From: Moritella viscosa
Lineage (GTDB): Bacteria > Pseudomonadota > Gammaproteobacteria > Enterobacterales > Moritellaceae
Assembly: GCA_000953735.1 (NCBI GenBank)
Contig: LN554852.1
Span: forward strand, 1,189,846 to 1,253,845
Direction: 5' to 3'
DNA length: 64,000 bases
This document shows positions 45,718 through 54,507 of the stretch, piece by piece. The notes beneath the pieces were generated by a model. It did not search any database, was not told where the DNA came from, and saw only the letters and a list, made by a program, of their open reading frames with translations. Both the position numbers and the translations under genes were made by a program. Each line of letters opens with the position of its first letter. The first letter of the stretch is position 1.

Positions 45718-47331
45718 ATGATCAAGTTAAATACCTTAAAAAGACGTTTTGCTGCTTTATCCGGGATAGTTGTTATTCTTATGATAATAAATGGTGCTTT
45801 CCCTGCTAGTAAGTTAAATAATATAGAAAATTCTTGGCATGCCTATCACCATAATGTTGTAAAACGCCAAGAACTGTTAATGGAGATCAAAGAAAATTTT
45901 GGTTATGGTGGTTTAATCCATAACTTTAAAAACTACGTTCTTCGTGCAACGCCCAAGTATGCAACGCGTGTGTCACAACGATATCTAGCTGTATCGCAAC
46001 GGATAGCGGAATATCGTACTATTCCATCACTCAGTAAAGAGGAGCGCAAGGCGCTTGATAATATTGAGGCCGTTGCAAACAAATATCGAAATATGCTGGA
46101 AGTCATTATCCCTATGGTTGAGGGAGGAAAATCAATCACATCTATTGATTCGATAGTAAAGATCGATGATGCTCCCGCATTGACCGCTTTTGACATTCTC
46201 AATGGTCATTACCATGACTTGAGTTCTTCTACGATAGAAAATATGGAAAGTGATATTGCAATGGCTAAGAGGGTCGTCATAGGCACTGTTTTTCTGATAA
46301 CAGTGCTCCTTACCATCGGCAATTTCCATATGTACCGCTTGACGGTCGTGCGGATAATACAGCTGAAAAATGCCATTGTACGCTCTAATAATAATCGCGA
46401 CCTTAGTGTGCGTTCAAGTATCAAGGGCAGCGATGAAATTACTGATACGGCAGAGGCATTTAATGAGTTGATGAGCGCTACACAACAAGCCATTACATTA
46501 TTTTCAGCATCTGCAGATGAAGTTGCTGTAGCGGCTACTCAGCTCTCAACTTTATCGATTAACACTAACCAGTTAATGGAGCAACAACAGAATGAAACTG
46601 AGCAGGTTGCCACTGCGATGAATGAGATGAGTGCAACCGTACAAGATGTGGTAAACAATATATCAAATGCCGCTAATTCAGCAAGAGAAGCTAATGATAT
46701 TGCATCAAATGCTGGAGGTGTCGTATCCGAAAGCATAGTCGGGATTGGTTCTCTAGCAGATCAAATTGGATACACTGCGGGCGTTATAACGCAGCTGGAA
46801 AATGAGACAACAGAAATTAGTGTCATTCTGGATGATATTTGCGGCATTGCGGATCAAACCAACCTTCTTGCACTTAATGCTGCCATTGAGGCTGCGCGCG
46901 CTGGAGAGCAAGGTAGAGGTTTTGCAGTAGTTGCTGATGAGGTACGTAATTTGGCACAAAGAACACAAGGTGCAACAGAGAAAATTCAAAAATTGATTAT
47001 TCGATTGCAAAACGGAGCAAAGGATTCCGTGCAAGCGATGGACTCAGGTAAAAACCAATCGTTAGTGTGCGTCAATCAAGCTGGAGAGACAGGAAGTGCG
47101 TTTGATAATATTATTCGTACTATTGGAAACATATCTGACATGACTCAACAAATTGCTTCTGCATCCGAGGAACAAAGTGTGGCCACTGAAGAGATGAATA
47201 GAAACATTATTAATATTCATCAAGCCTCCGAAAAAACATCTTCCAGTTCTAATGAGATAGAGCAGTCTTGTCAGCGCCTAGCTACCCTATCATCAGAGCT
47301 AAAAGAGACGGTAAATAAGTTCCAGGTTTAA
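45718..47331 (+). CDS. Methyl-accepting chemotaxis protein
   Basis: The 537-residue receptor has membrane helices at about 13-30 and 188-206, a periplasmic four-helix-type sensor between them, a HAMP region (207-260) and a cytoplasmic signalling domain. Its hairpin tip reads IADQTNLLALNAAIEAARAGEQGRGFAVVADEVRNLA. There is no C-terminal NWETF-type pentapeptide, so CheR/CheB tethering is not expected. The ligand cannot be inferred. The gene stands alone. Confidence 0.93.
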   Translation: MIKLNTLKRRFAALSGIVVILMIINGAFPASKLNNIENSWHAYHHNVVKRQELLMEIKENFGYGGLIHNFKNYVLRATPKYATRVSQRYLAVSQRIAEYRTIPSLSKEERKALDNIEAVANKYRNMLEVIIPMVEGGKSITSIDSIVKIDDAPALTAFDILNGHYHDLSSSTIENMESDIAMAKRVVIGTVFLITVLLTIGNFHMYRLTVVRIIQLKNAIVRSNNNRDLSVRSSIKGSDEITDTAEAFNELMSATQQAITLFSASADEVAVAATQLSTLSINTNQLMEQQQNETEQVATAMNEMSATVQDVVNNISNAANSAREANDIASNAGGVVSESIVGIGSLADQIGYTAGVITQLENETTEISVILDDICGIADQTNLLALNAAIEAARAGEQGRGFAVVADEVRNLAQRTQGATEKIQKLIIRLQNGAKDSVQAMDSGKNQSLVCVNQAGETGSAFDNIIRTIGNISDMTQQIASASEEQSVATEEMNRNIINIHQASEKTSSSSNEIEQSCQRLATLSSELKETVNKFQV

Positions 47332-47402
47332 TCATATCTAGTCAGAGCTATTATACATTGGAGTTAATAAAACAAAGGACCGTTTGCAAAAAGGATTCAC
47401 GA

Positions 47403-47425
47403 GCACGCTTTTCTTGAAAGCGTGC
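47403..47425. repeat. Perfect inverted repeat downstream of the chemoreceptor gene
   Basis: GCACGCTTT and AAAGCGTGC flank a five-base loop, 72 bases after the chemoreceptor stop. No T-run follows on either strand, so it is a weak terminator candidate. The rest of 47332-47482 shows no gene. Confidence 0.5.
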
Positions 47426-47482
47426 CTTCGTTCGGAGGGGCAACTACAGACTGAACGTGAACGAGCAGCAAAAGACCAGCGT

Positions 47483-47605
47483 TTATTGATTATGCATATT
47501 CCGCCAGTTTTCGCATTGACTCACCAATAATCGTTTTTTAGCTAAACTCAGCAGTGATTTTTGATCAGTACCTTTAGGGCCAACAAAGCCATGAGACCAG
47601 CGCAT
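47483..47605 (-). CDS. Candidate 40-residue ORF in frame after the helicase stop
   Basis: Downstream of the RecQ-like stop (47654-47656) the same minus-strand frame stays open for 56 codons to TAA at 47483. The part from the ATG at 47605 begins MRWSHGFVGPKGTDQKSLLS and ends RLLVSQCENWRNMHNQ. The residues look coding, but I see no ribosome site. It may be a small gene, or a former C-terminal extension of the helicase behind a nonsense codon. Confidence 0.35.
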   Translation of the reverse strand: MRWSHGFVGPKGTDQKSLLSLAKKRLLVSQCENWRNMHNQ

Positions 47606-47653
47606 TTGTTTCAGGTAATTGTCACCGTCTGCTTCTGAGTTAACCCGACGTTG

Positions 47654-49582
47654 TTACTCAAAATAATTCGCTTCGGATATGTTAAGTAATGTCAGCACTT
47701 GCTGATAAGGATAGGCTTGCAGCGCGGCAAAATTACTGATCTTCTTGGCTTTCATTTTCATGAATAGCGGGGTACTTATGCCGGATAAGAAACGCGTGAT
47801 TAATACTGGCGTAGGCTGTTTGTCGCAAGCATTAATAAACGCTTGGCTTAGTTCGATAACTTGCTCTATCGATAGTGGAGGCATGCTGGCAGGTTGTGGC
47901 AATTGTGCAATACGTCCTTGACAGACAGAGCAAGTTCCGCATTTTTCTGGTGCATTCTTATCACCAAAGTAAGTCGATAAACCTTTACTCAAGCATTGTG
48001 AACTCTGAATATATTGGCCTACCGCATGCACGCGTTTAATTTCACTTTGTTCTTTATGCGCAAATTGTTGATGCAGTGTTTCGGCTAATTGCTGACTATC
48101 AAAACGTGAATTCAATATCTGATATACATCAGTCATTAACTTGCTTTCAAGGACGATATTATTGCGTTCATGTAAAAATTCTAACGCGGTGATCACACGG
48201 CTCCGCTGTTCTTGATAACCTTCACTCATTCGTTCAAAGTTAACTGTTGCCCAAGTGCGTTTCGCTGGTGATGCGTTAAATATTTCTTCAATAAACACGC
48301 GTTTTTCATCAGTGAACTGGTTGAGTATTTGCGCCGGATCGTTTAAAAATTTAAAGCGGTACTCGGCAAAATACGAATACAGTGGCTTGATGATGCCTTG
48401 CATTTCTAAATACACCAATAAGGTTTTTAATGGGGCTTGGCGTAAGTTGCTGCTCATCGATAACCCGTATAAAGTATGTTCCCATTCAGTCCCGGCTGCT
48501 TGGATCTCGGCAAGTACCGTTTCAATGCCATTGAGCTCGGGTGTATCACCGTAAACGAAGTTTTCGAGAATACTTTGGTTATCTAGATTCGCTAATACCA
48601 AACATTGTGAATCATTACCGTCACGACCCGCACGGCCAATCTCCTGACTGTAGTTTTCGATGGATTTAGGTAAATCAAAATGCACTACGTTACGGATGTT
48701 GCTTTTATCGATACCCATCCCGAAGGCGATGGTTGCAACAATACAGTCAATGCCATTACGCATGAAGTTTTGCTGCACTTCTTCGCGTATCTCGGTAGGC
48801 ATGCCTGCGTGATAAGCCACGGCTTCAATACCTGTTTGTTGCAGGGCACTGGCTAGTTCTTCTGCGGTTTTTTGCAAGGTGACATAGACAATTGATGCTT
48901 GTCCGGCCTTTTTACCTAGCCAACGAGTTAGCGCATGCAGTTTTTTGTCTTGGGCAATAGGATGCATTAATAAGCTAAGGTTAGCGCGATGAAAACCTGT
49001 TTGTATAATATCCTCTGGCTTGATATTAAATTTGGTTTCCATGTCTTTAATTACCGCAGGTGTCGCGGTTGCCGTCAATAACAAAGCTTGTTTAATGTTT
49101 AGCTCTTTTTGGTATTGCGGCAGTTTTAAGTAATCGGGGCGGAAGTTGTGTCCCCATTCTGAAATACAGTGGGCTTCATCGATCACTAATAATGAAATCG
49201 GTACTTGCTTGATGAATTTACGAAAGCGCTCATTCTTCAAACGTTCAACCGAGATCATTAAGATCTTTACTTCGCCCTCACGAACTTTTGACATGGTATC
49301 TCTAACTTCATCGACTGACATGCTCGAATCAATTTTAGCGGCTGCGACGTTATGTTTCTTTAAAAACAATAACTGGTCTTGGATTAGGGCTAATAGCGGT
49401 GAAATAACCAAGGTCAAATGAGGTAAGTGTAAGGCTGATACTTGATAGCATAATGATTTACCTGAGCCCGTTGGAAAGATGGCTGCACTTGAATTGCCAC
49501 TAACAATACTGTTAATGACAGCTTCTTGGCCTTCTCTAAATTGATCATAGCCAAAATAGTGTTGTAACGTCTGGTGCAGCAT
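47654..49582 (-). CDS. RecQ-family ATP-dependent DNA helicase
   Basis: The 642-residue superfamily 2 helicase has motif I FPTGSGKSLCYQ, motif II VIDEAHCISEWGHNFRPDY, motif III LTATATP, motif IV region SIVYVTLQKTAEELA, and motif VI QEIGRAGRDG. It also has a RecQ zinc-binding region with CGTCSVCQGR near residue 555. A canonical HRDC domain is not evident; the C-terminus instead has a different helical region. It is likely a RecQ paralogue rather than the classic recQ. It is monocistronic and divergent from the repeat-containing ORF. Confidence 0.88.
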   Translation of the reverse strand: MLHQTLQHYFGYDQFREGQEAVINSIVSGNSSAAIFPTGSGKSLCYQVSALHLPHLTLVISPLLALIQDQLLFLKKHNVAAAKIDSSMSVDEVRDTMSKVREGEVKILMISVERLKNERFRKFIKQVPISLLVIDEAHCISEWGHNFRPDYLKLPQYQKELNIKQALLLTATATPAVIKDMETKFNIKPEDIIQTGFHRANLSLLMHPIAQDKKLHALTRWLGKKAGQASIVYVTLQKTAEELASALQQTGIEAVAYHAGMPTEIREEVQQNFMRNGIDCIVATIAFGMGIDKSNIRNVVHFDLPKSIENYSQEIGRAGRDGNDSQCLVLANLDNQSILENFVYGDTPELNGIETVLAEIQAAGTEWEHTLYGLSMSSNLRQAPLKTLLVYLEMQGIIKPLYSYFAEYRFKFLNDPAQILNQFTDEKRVFIEEIFNASPAKRTWATVNFERMSEGYQEQRSRVITALEFLHERNNIVLESKLMTDVYQILNSRFDSQQLAETLHQQFAHKEQSEIKRVHAVGQYIQSSQCLSKGLSTYFGDKNAPEKCGTCSVCQGRIAQLPQPASMPPLSIEQVIELSQAFINACDKQPTPVLITRFLSGISTPLFMKMKAKKISNFAALQAYPYQQVLTLLNISEANYFE

Positions 49583-49727
49583 ATCTGTCTCTCGTATTAT
49601 GAAACCAAAGGGCGGTTGAGCAGGGGAGTATATAGTTTTTTGTTGAAAAAGTGATCCTGTAGATGGGGAAAAAATAGTTGCAATGCTATATTTTTAACAG
49701 TAAATCACGATATTACAGGGGGGGATT

Positions 49728-49880
49728 ATGACGTATAAGCAACAATTTGGAGCTGATTTCCTATCAAACGTTTCATTATTCATTATTCATTATTCATTAT
49801 TCATTATTCGTTATTCGTTATTCGGTAATGGCGGTAATTGTAAGTGGCTAGTTGATGCTGGGTTAATACGGCAAGGGTAA
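49728..49880 (+). CDS. Candidate 50-residue ORF containing a heptanucleotide repeat
   Basis: The ATG at 49728 follows a very strong purine run (AGGGGGGGATT). The product MTYKQQFGADFLSNVS leads into a repeated SLFIIHY-type stretch and ends GNCKWLVDAGLIRQG. The middle is encoded by seven 7-bp units, so gain or loss of one unit would shift the frame. The family is unknown and it may not be translated. Confidence 0.35.
   Translation: MTYKQQFGADFLSNVSLFIIHYSLFIIRYSLFGNGGNCKWLVDAGLIRQG
49774..49822. repeat. Heptanucleotide tandem repeat (CATTATT)5(CGTTATT)2
   Basis: Five exact CATTATT copies are followed by two CGTTATT copies, about 130 bases before aqpZ, in the 49583-49953 interval that contains no other gene I can support. 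Confidence 0.97.
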
Positions 49881-49953
49881 TTAATATGGGCGCAAAACTG
49901 GCATTTTAGACTATGCTCAATTAATGTTTTGATACTATTATATGGATTTAATC

Positions 49954-50655
49954 ATGACGTTAACAAAAAAACTGGCTGCTGAGTTTATTGGCACATTTTG
50001 GTTAGTTCTAGGCGGTTGTGGTAGTGCTGTGTTAGCCGCTGCATTTCCAGATGTCGGTATCGGATTATTAGGGGTGTCACTGGCATTTGGCTTGACCGTA
50101 TTGACTATGGCGTTTGCGGTAGGGCATATCTCGGGTTGTCATCTAAATCCTGCAGTGTCAATCGGGCTTTGGTCTGGCGGTCGTTTCTCTGGCGCAGAGC
50201 TTGGACCTTATATTTTTGCGCAAGTATTAGGGGGGATTGCTGGTGCTGCGACCTTATATGTGATCGCGAGTGGTCAAGTTGGTTTTGATGCTTCAGCTGG
50301 TTTTGCATCAAACGGTTATGGTGAACATTCTCCAGGTGGTTATACGTTAGTTGCGGCATTAGTGACAGAAATAGTCATGACGTTCATGTTCTTAATTATT
50401 ATATTGGGTGCAACGGATAAACGCGCACCACAAGGTTTTGCACCGATTGCAATTGGTCTTGCTTTAACCTTAATCCACTTAATCAGTATTCCAGTAACCA
50501 ATACCTCGGTTAACCCTGCTCGTAGTACCGGTGTAGCTATTTTCCAAGGTGACTGGGCATTGTCGCAGCTATGGTTATTCTGGGTTGCACCGATTGTCGG
50601 CGCTATCTTAGCGGGTATCGTTTACCGTTGGTTTGAAAGCGAAGATACAGCTTAG
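49954..50655 (+). CDS. aqpZ: Aquaporin Z
   Basis: The 233-residue channel has six helices and both NPA boxes ([13 protein letters not shown] and [15 protein letters not shown]). It is highly similar in my memory to E. coli AqpZ, including [13 protein letters not shown] and [16 protein letters not shown]. The narrow-pore Arg after the second NPA and the water-specific pattern indicate a water channel rather than a glycerol facilitator. I prefer the ATG at 49954 ([11 protein letters not shown]) to the one at 49942. It is convergent with benE, only 13 bases apart, with no terminator visible. Confidence 0.95.
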   Translation: MTLTKKLAAEFIGTFWLVLGGCGSAVLAAAFPDVGIGLLGVSLAFGLTVLTMAFAVGHISGCHLNPAVSIGLWSGGRFSGAELGPYIFAQVLGGIAGAATLYVIASGQVGFDASAGFASNGYGEHSPGGYTLVAALVTEIVMTFMFLIIILGATDKRAPQGFAPIAIGLALTLIHLISIPVTNTSVNPARSTGVAIFQGDWALSQLWLFWVAPIVGAILAGIVYRWFESEDTA

Positions 50656-50668
50656 ATACCTATTTGGT

Positions 50669-51856
50669 TTATGCTTTAACGGGCACTGATTTTTTCGCTG
50701 TTACTAGCCCTGAAATAACTATGGTTATTAACCCTGCCACAATCCCCCATAATGCTGAGCCAATATGCCACAAGGTAAAATCAGATGCGGTGACTAAAAA
50801 GGTCATAAGTGCTGCATCTTTGTAAGGTGATTCAACAAAAGCCTGTTGTAAACTACCGCCAATCGTAGAGAATAGCGCTATCCCTGCTAATGCATATATC
50901 AAGGCTGACGGCATGGATTGAAACAAGGTCATAAGGCTGAATGCACAAACTCCCATTAACAAATAGAACGCTCCCGCACTCACCGCAGCCCAATAACGTT
51001 TTTTAGGATCTTGGTCGACCTCTTCTGACATACAGATTGCCGCAGTGATCGCCGCTAAATTAATACCGAAGCCACCAAATGGTGCAATAAGCATATTTGT
51101 CATGCCTGTTACCGTCATTAATTTAGATACAGGCGTGTGATAACCGTGGGCTTTTAAAATAGCGATACCGGGCATGTTTTGAGTCGCCATAGTGACCAGA
51201 AATAAGGGTAAACCGATATTGATTAACGCGGCTAAATTCCATTCCGGTTCAATATAAATAAGTTGGCCGACCCCCCATTCTAAATTTGGTACGACAAAGA
51301 GTCCTTGCATCGATGCAGATGTCATTCCTACCATTAAAATCGCGAACATGGAAAATCGCGGGATCAATGATTTACAGACTAAGTAGGTAATAAACATCAG
51401 GCCGACAAGCAGTGGGGACTCATTCATTACATTAAATACATCAATGCCAAATGACAATAAGATCCCAGCTAGCATGGCACTGGCGATTTGTAAGGGCACG
51501 CGATTCATTAACTTTTCAAATAAACCGGATATACCTGACAGGGTAATTAAGCACGCTGAGAAAATAAAGGCGGCAACGGCTTCATTAATGCTAAAGCCTT
51601 GGGTACTAGTGATCAGTAATGCTGCACCGGGTGTTGACCATGCGATTAACAAAGGGGTGCGATAATAGATTGATAGGCCAATAGAGGAGATCCCCATACC
51701 AAGCCCTAGCGCAAAGACCCAACTTGATATCATCACTAAGTCTGCACCGAGATTCGAAGCTGCTTGGTATATTAAAGCGATAGAGCTGGTAAAGCCGATT
51801 AAAGAAGCAATAAATCCCATGTTTATTCTATTTAAAATTGTGCTGGTCATTGTCAC
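50669..51856 (-). CDS. BenE/YdcO-family transporter
   Basis: The 395-residue membrane protein has about twelve helices and the BenE family features (LLIAWSTPGAALL near residue 70, PFGGFGINLAAITAAICM near 255). It is paired divergently with a helix-turn-helix/cupin regulator, exactly like E. coli ydcO-ydcN(sutR), so it is the YdcO homologue. BenE itself is a benzoate/H+ symporter, but the substrate here is unknown. Confidence 0.88.
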   Translation of the reverse strand: MTMTSTILNRINMGFIASLIGFTSSIALIYQAASNLGADLVMISSWVFALGLGMGISSIGLSIYYRTPLLIAWSTPGAALLITSTQGFSINEAVAAFIFSACLITLSGISGLFEKLMNRVPLQIASAMLAGILLSFGIDVFNVMNESPLLVGLMFITYLVCKSLIPRFSMFAILMVGMTSASMQGLFVVPNLEWGVGQLIYIEPEWNLAALINIGLPLFLVTMATQNMPGIAILKAHGYHTPVSKLMTVTGMTNMLIAPFGGFGINLAAITAAICMSEEVDQDPKKRYWAAVSAGAFYLLMGVCAFSLMTLFQSMPSALIYALAGIALFSTIGGSLQQAFVESPYKDAALMTFLVTASDFTLWHIGSALWGIVAGLITIVISGLVTAKKSVPVKA

Positions 51857-51893
51857 TGCTTCTCCAATTATCGATTCTGTGATAAAGTGTCCT

Positions 51894-51909
51894 GTGCGCT
51901 ATAGCGCAC
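51894..51909. promoter_or_regulatory. Perfect 16-bp palindrome, candidate operator 1
   Basis: GTGCGCTATAGCGCAC is perfectly symmetric and lies between the divergent benE-like and sutR-like genes. A related second site lies 39 bp away, centre to centre. Confidence 0.7.
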
Positions 51910-51931
51910 GTACCTATCGACAAAGTAGCAC

Positions 51932-51949
51932 TGTATGTTATAACGCACA
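51932..51949. promoter_or_regulatory. 18-bp imperfect palindrome, candidate operator 2
   Basis: TGTATGTTATAACGCACA shares the TGT-N6-TATA-type core and the GCACA end with operator 1. Two base pairs break symmetry. Confidence 0.6.
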
Positions 51950-51980
51950 AGTCTAATTTTAATAAATTTTTACAAAGAAA

Positions 51981-52586
51981 GTGATTACAAACAGAGTTAT
52001 CATAAAGGACATTATTATCAATATTCATGCATCTTTAGGCTCGCGCCTTAAAACTGCGCGTACTAACAAAGGCTGGAGTTTAGACAAAACCAGTCAATAC
52101 ACCGGCGTATCAAAAGCCATGCTAGGCCAAATTGAGCGCGGAGAATCAAGCCCTACCGTGGTGCGGTTATGGAATATTGCCAATGGCTTTGAGTTGCCGC
52201 TCTCTTACTTTCTGACTGATTTGGCACAAACACTGCCAGCTAAAACATCGATAAATAAATTGGAAAATAGCGAGCAAGATATTCACATCTTGACACTTTT
52301 TCCTTATGACGCTCTGACTAAGATTGAAGTGTTCCAGATCACGTTAGATCCACAGCGTTCGCATATTTCGGAACCGCATAATACGGGTGTAGTTGAGCAT
52401 ATTATTGCTGTTGACGGTACGATGGAATATTTTTTAACTCTGGCTCATGCTGGCATTGAACAGGAATGGCATATTTTGAAGCAAGGGGAGAGTGTTAAGT
52501 TTAATGCTGACCAGCAGCACGGTTACCGCAATATGACGGGGAAGCCTGTGACTATCCACAATATTATTAGTTACCCCCAAGCCTAA
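51981..52586 (+). CDS. XRE-cupin regulator, SutR/YdcN-like
   Basis: The 201-residue protein has an N-terminal helix-turn-helix (residues about 19-73; SLDKTSQYTGVSKAMLGQIERGESSPTVVRLW) and a C-terminal cupin domain. E. coli SutR (YdcN, 178 residues) has this arrangement and the same divergent partner. The only in-frame standard start is the GTG at 51981, with AAAGAAA immediately before it. A strong AAGGA at 52005 precedes ATT codons, so the true start is uncertain. It probably represses the adjacent transporter through the two palindromes. Confidence 0.85.
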   Translation: MITNRVIIKDIIINIHASLGSRLKTARTNKGWSLDKTSQYTGVSKAMLGQIERGESSPTVVRLWNIANGFELPLSYFLTDLAQTLPAKTSINKLENSEQDIHILTLFPYDALTKIEVFQITLDPQRSHISEPHNTGVVEHIIAVDGTMEYFLTLAHAGIEQEWHILKQGESVKFNADQQHGYRNMTGKPVTIHNIISYPQA

Positions 52587-52781
52587 TTAAACTGAAATAA
52601 GCGAACGATAACCGAGTGTCCACCTTCGAGTATTCGCTTACCATCTGGTATGGAAAATATTTTATTAAGGCCTAGATCAAGGCGGCTCTCTTTTTTATGC
52701 AACTTTTTCGTATTTACCTTGTTTGAGGTATTAATAAATCCTAGTATAGAGAAATATTAATTATCTATAGGTAAGAGAAAA

Positions 52782-53321
52782 ATGTTCACATTAAATGTTG
52801 CTCCTGACTTACAATTAGCGATTGTGCAGCCGTCATTCGCTCGTCGCTATTTAGATATTGTTACGGCGGAGCGTGCGTATTTATCGAAATGGTTACCGTG
52901 GGCGACTAATGCCGATAATGAAGCCTTCTTCCTTGAGTTTGTCCGTAAATCCTTGCAAGGATATGCAGAAGGTAAGTCGATGAGTTGTGCGTTGGTTTAT
53001 CAGCATACCGTGGTGGGTAATATCAGCTTTAACCATATTGATCAAAATCTTAAAAAAGTTGTGGTTGGCTATTGGTTAAGTGAGAAATACCAAGGCATGG
53101 GCATAGTGACGAAAGCGGTGAGTTTTTTAATTGAATACGCATTCTCTGAGTTAAGCATGGACAAAGTCGAGATATGTGCCGCTGTCGACAATATCGCAAG
53201 TCGTCGAGTATGCGAGCGTTTGAATATGGCGTTAGAGGGTATTATTAGTAACGCTGAAAACGTTAATGGCGAGATAGTCGATCATGCGATTTACGGTATT
53301 CACCGTACAGATCTGCGTTAA
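52782..53321 (+). CDS. GNAT acetyltransferase, RimJ/RimL type
   Basis: The 179-residue protein has the RimL-family pattern: RAYLSKWLPWATN near residue 31, GYWLSEKYQGMGIVTKAV as the acetyl-CoA loop, and AAVDNIASRRVCERLNM. These enzymes acetylate the alpha-amino group of ribosomal proteins or other acceptors. GGTAAGAG precedes the ATG. It heads a run of three acetyltransferase genes on the same strand with short gaps. Confidence 0.88.
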   Translation: MFTLNVAPDLQLAIVQPSFARRYLDIVTAERAYLSKWLPWATNADNEAFFLEFVRKSLQGYAEGKSMSCALVYQHTVVGNISFNHIDQNLKKVVVGYWLSEKYQGMGIVTKAVSFLIEYAFSELSMDKVEICAAVDNIASRRVCERLNMALEGIISNAENVNGEIVDHAIYGIHRTDLR

Positions 53322-53381
53322 AATTATCAGATTAATACATGATTAAAGACAGAGACAAAGAGAAAGCAAAAGGGACCTCGG

Positions 53382-54014
53382 TTGAACAATTATTTTGAAA
53401 GCCCATTTGTGGGTAAATCGCTAAAAGAACAGGTGACAAATCCAAATATTATTGTTGGTGAACACAGTTATTATTCTGGCTATTATCATAATCATAGTTT
53501 TGATGATTGCGCGCGTTATTTATTACCTGATCGCACTGATGTTGATAAGCTAATTATCGGAAGTTACTGTTCTATTGGTTCGGGTGCTGTGTTTATGATG
53601 GCAGGTAATCAAGGCCATCAACATCAGTGGGTCAACACCTTTCCGTTCTTCTATCAAAGTAATGAAAACTTTGCAGATGCAAAAGACGGCTTTCAACGTG
53701 CTGGTGATACTGTGATTGGTAATGACGTTTGGATTGGCACCGAAGCTATGATCATGAGTGGTGTTAGAGTGGGTGACGGGGCGATTATTGCCAGCCGGGC
53801 TGTGGTGACTAAGGATGTTAAACCTTATGCTATCGTCGGCTCAAACCCAGCCAAACACATTCGTTATCGATTTACCGAGCAGAAAATTGCGATATTACTC
53901 GAGATCCAATGGTGGGCGTGGACGGAAGAACAGCTGAAAGGTGCAATGCCGCTTATGTGCTCAGAAGATATCGACGGATTACACCGTTATTGGCAAAACC
54001 AAGTGCGTAGTTAG
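53382..54014 (+). CDS. catB: CatB-type (xenobiotic) chloramphenicol acetyltransferase
   Basis: The 210-residue protein has the left-handed beta-helix hexapeptide pattern ([47 protein letters not shown]). The N-terminus [16 protein letters not shown] plus [14 protein letters not shown] and MAGNQGHQH is what I recall for class B chloramphenicol acetyltransferases. It transfers acetyl from acetyl-CoA to chloramphenicol and related acceptors. The start is a TTG at 53382 after AAAAGGGA; the second residue onwards aligns with known CatB. No integron attC site or transposon is visible, so it looks like a chromosomal allele. Confidence 0.92.
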   Translation: MNNYFESPFVGKSLKEQVTNPNIIVGEHSYYSGYYHNHSFDDCARYLLPDRTDVDKLIIGSYCSIGSGAVFMMAGNQGHQHQWVNTFPFFYQSNENFADAKDGFQRAGDTVIGNDVWIGTEAMIMSGVRVGDGAIIASRAVVTKDVKPYAIVGSNPAKHIRYRFTEQKIAILLEIQWWAWTEEQLKGAMPLMCSEDIDGLHRYWQNQVRS

Positions 54015-54044
54015 GGATTCCGATTATATGAAGGTAACGACTAT

Positions 54045-54464
54045 ATGGAAATAGCAGAATACTCACCGCAATATTTACCGGCGTTACGTGCGCTTTACAT
54101 GGTATCAAGGACCTCTACTTTTACTTGGTTGGATAGCTGTGGTTATCAGTTAACAGACTTTGATGCGGATACTATCGATGAAGCTATTTATTTAGCCATT
54201 ACTGGCGATAAGGTTTTGGGATTTATTAGTGTGGATGAACCGGACAACTTTATCCATCATTTGTTTGTTGCCGATGATGCGCAGGGCATGGGGGTTGCTT
54301 CTAAATTACTCACCATGCTGACAGAGTTGAATGGTCGACCGCAGACGTTGAAATGTATGGTTGAGAATGAAAATGCTAAGCAGTTTTATCTTGCTAAAGG
54401 GTTTGTTGAAGTCGGTAAAGGTACAGGGATTGTGGGGGATTATCTGGTGTTACGAAATGAATAA
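54045..54464 (+). CDS. Small GNAT acetyltransferase
   Basis: This 139-residue single-domain GNAT has the acetyl-CoA motif HHLFVADDAQGMGVASKLL and a C-terminal VENENAKQFYLAKGFVEVG. The acceptor is unknown. It follows catB by 30 bases and ends the acetyltransferase run. Weak AAGGT before the ATG. Confidence 0.85.
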   Translation: MEIAEYSPQYLPALRALYMVSRTSTFTWLDSCGYQLTDFDADTIDEAIYLAITGDKVLGFISVDEPDNFIHHLFVADDAQGMGVASKLLTMLTELNGRPQTLKCMVENENAKQFYLAKGFVEVGKGTGIVGDYLVLRNE

Positions 54465-54483
54465 GCAGGTCATCGACCTGCTT
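54463..54483. terminator. Compact hairpin between convergent genes
   Basis: AAGCAGGTC and GACCTGCTT pair perfectly around three bases. It overlaps the GNAT stop and lies 25 bases beyond the dld stop. The T-run is poor. Confidence 0.6.
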
Positions 54484-54507
54484 ATCTATTACTACTAAAC
54501 CGACCTT

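Noticed and set aside
53382-54464. Acetyltransferase genes as an integron cassette array
   Set aside because: I see no attC-like inverted repeats between the genes, no integrase, and no insertion sequence ends.
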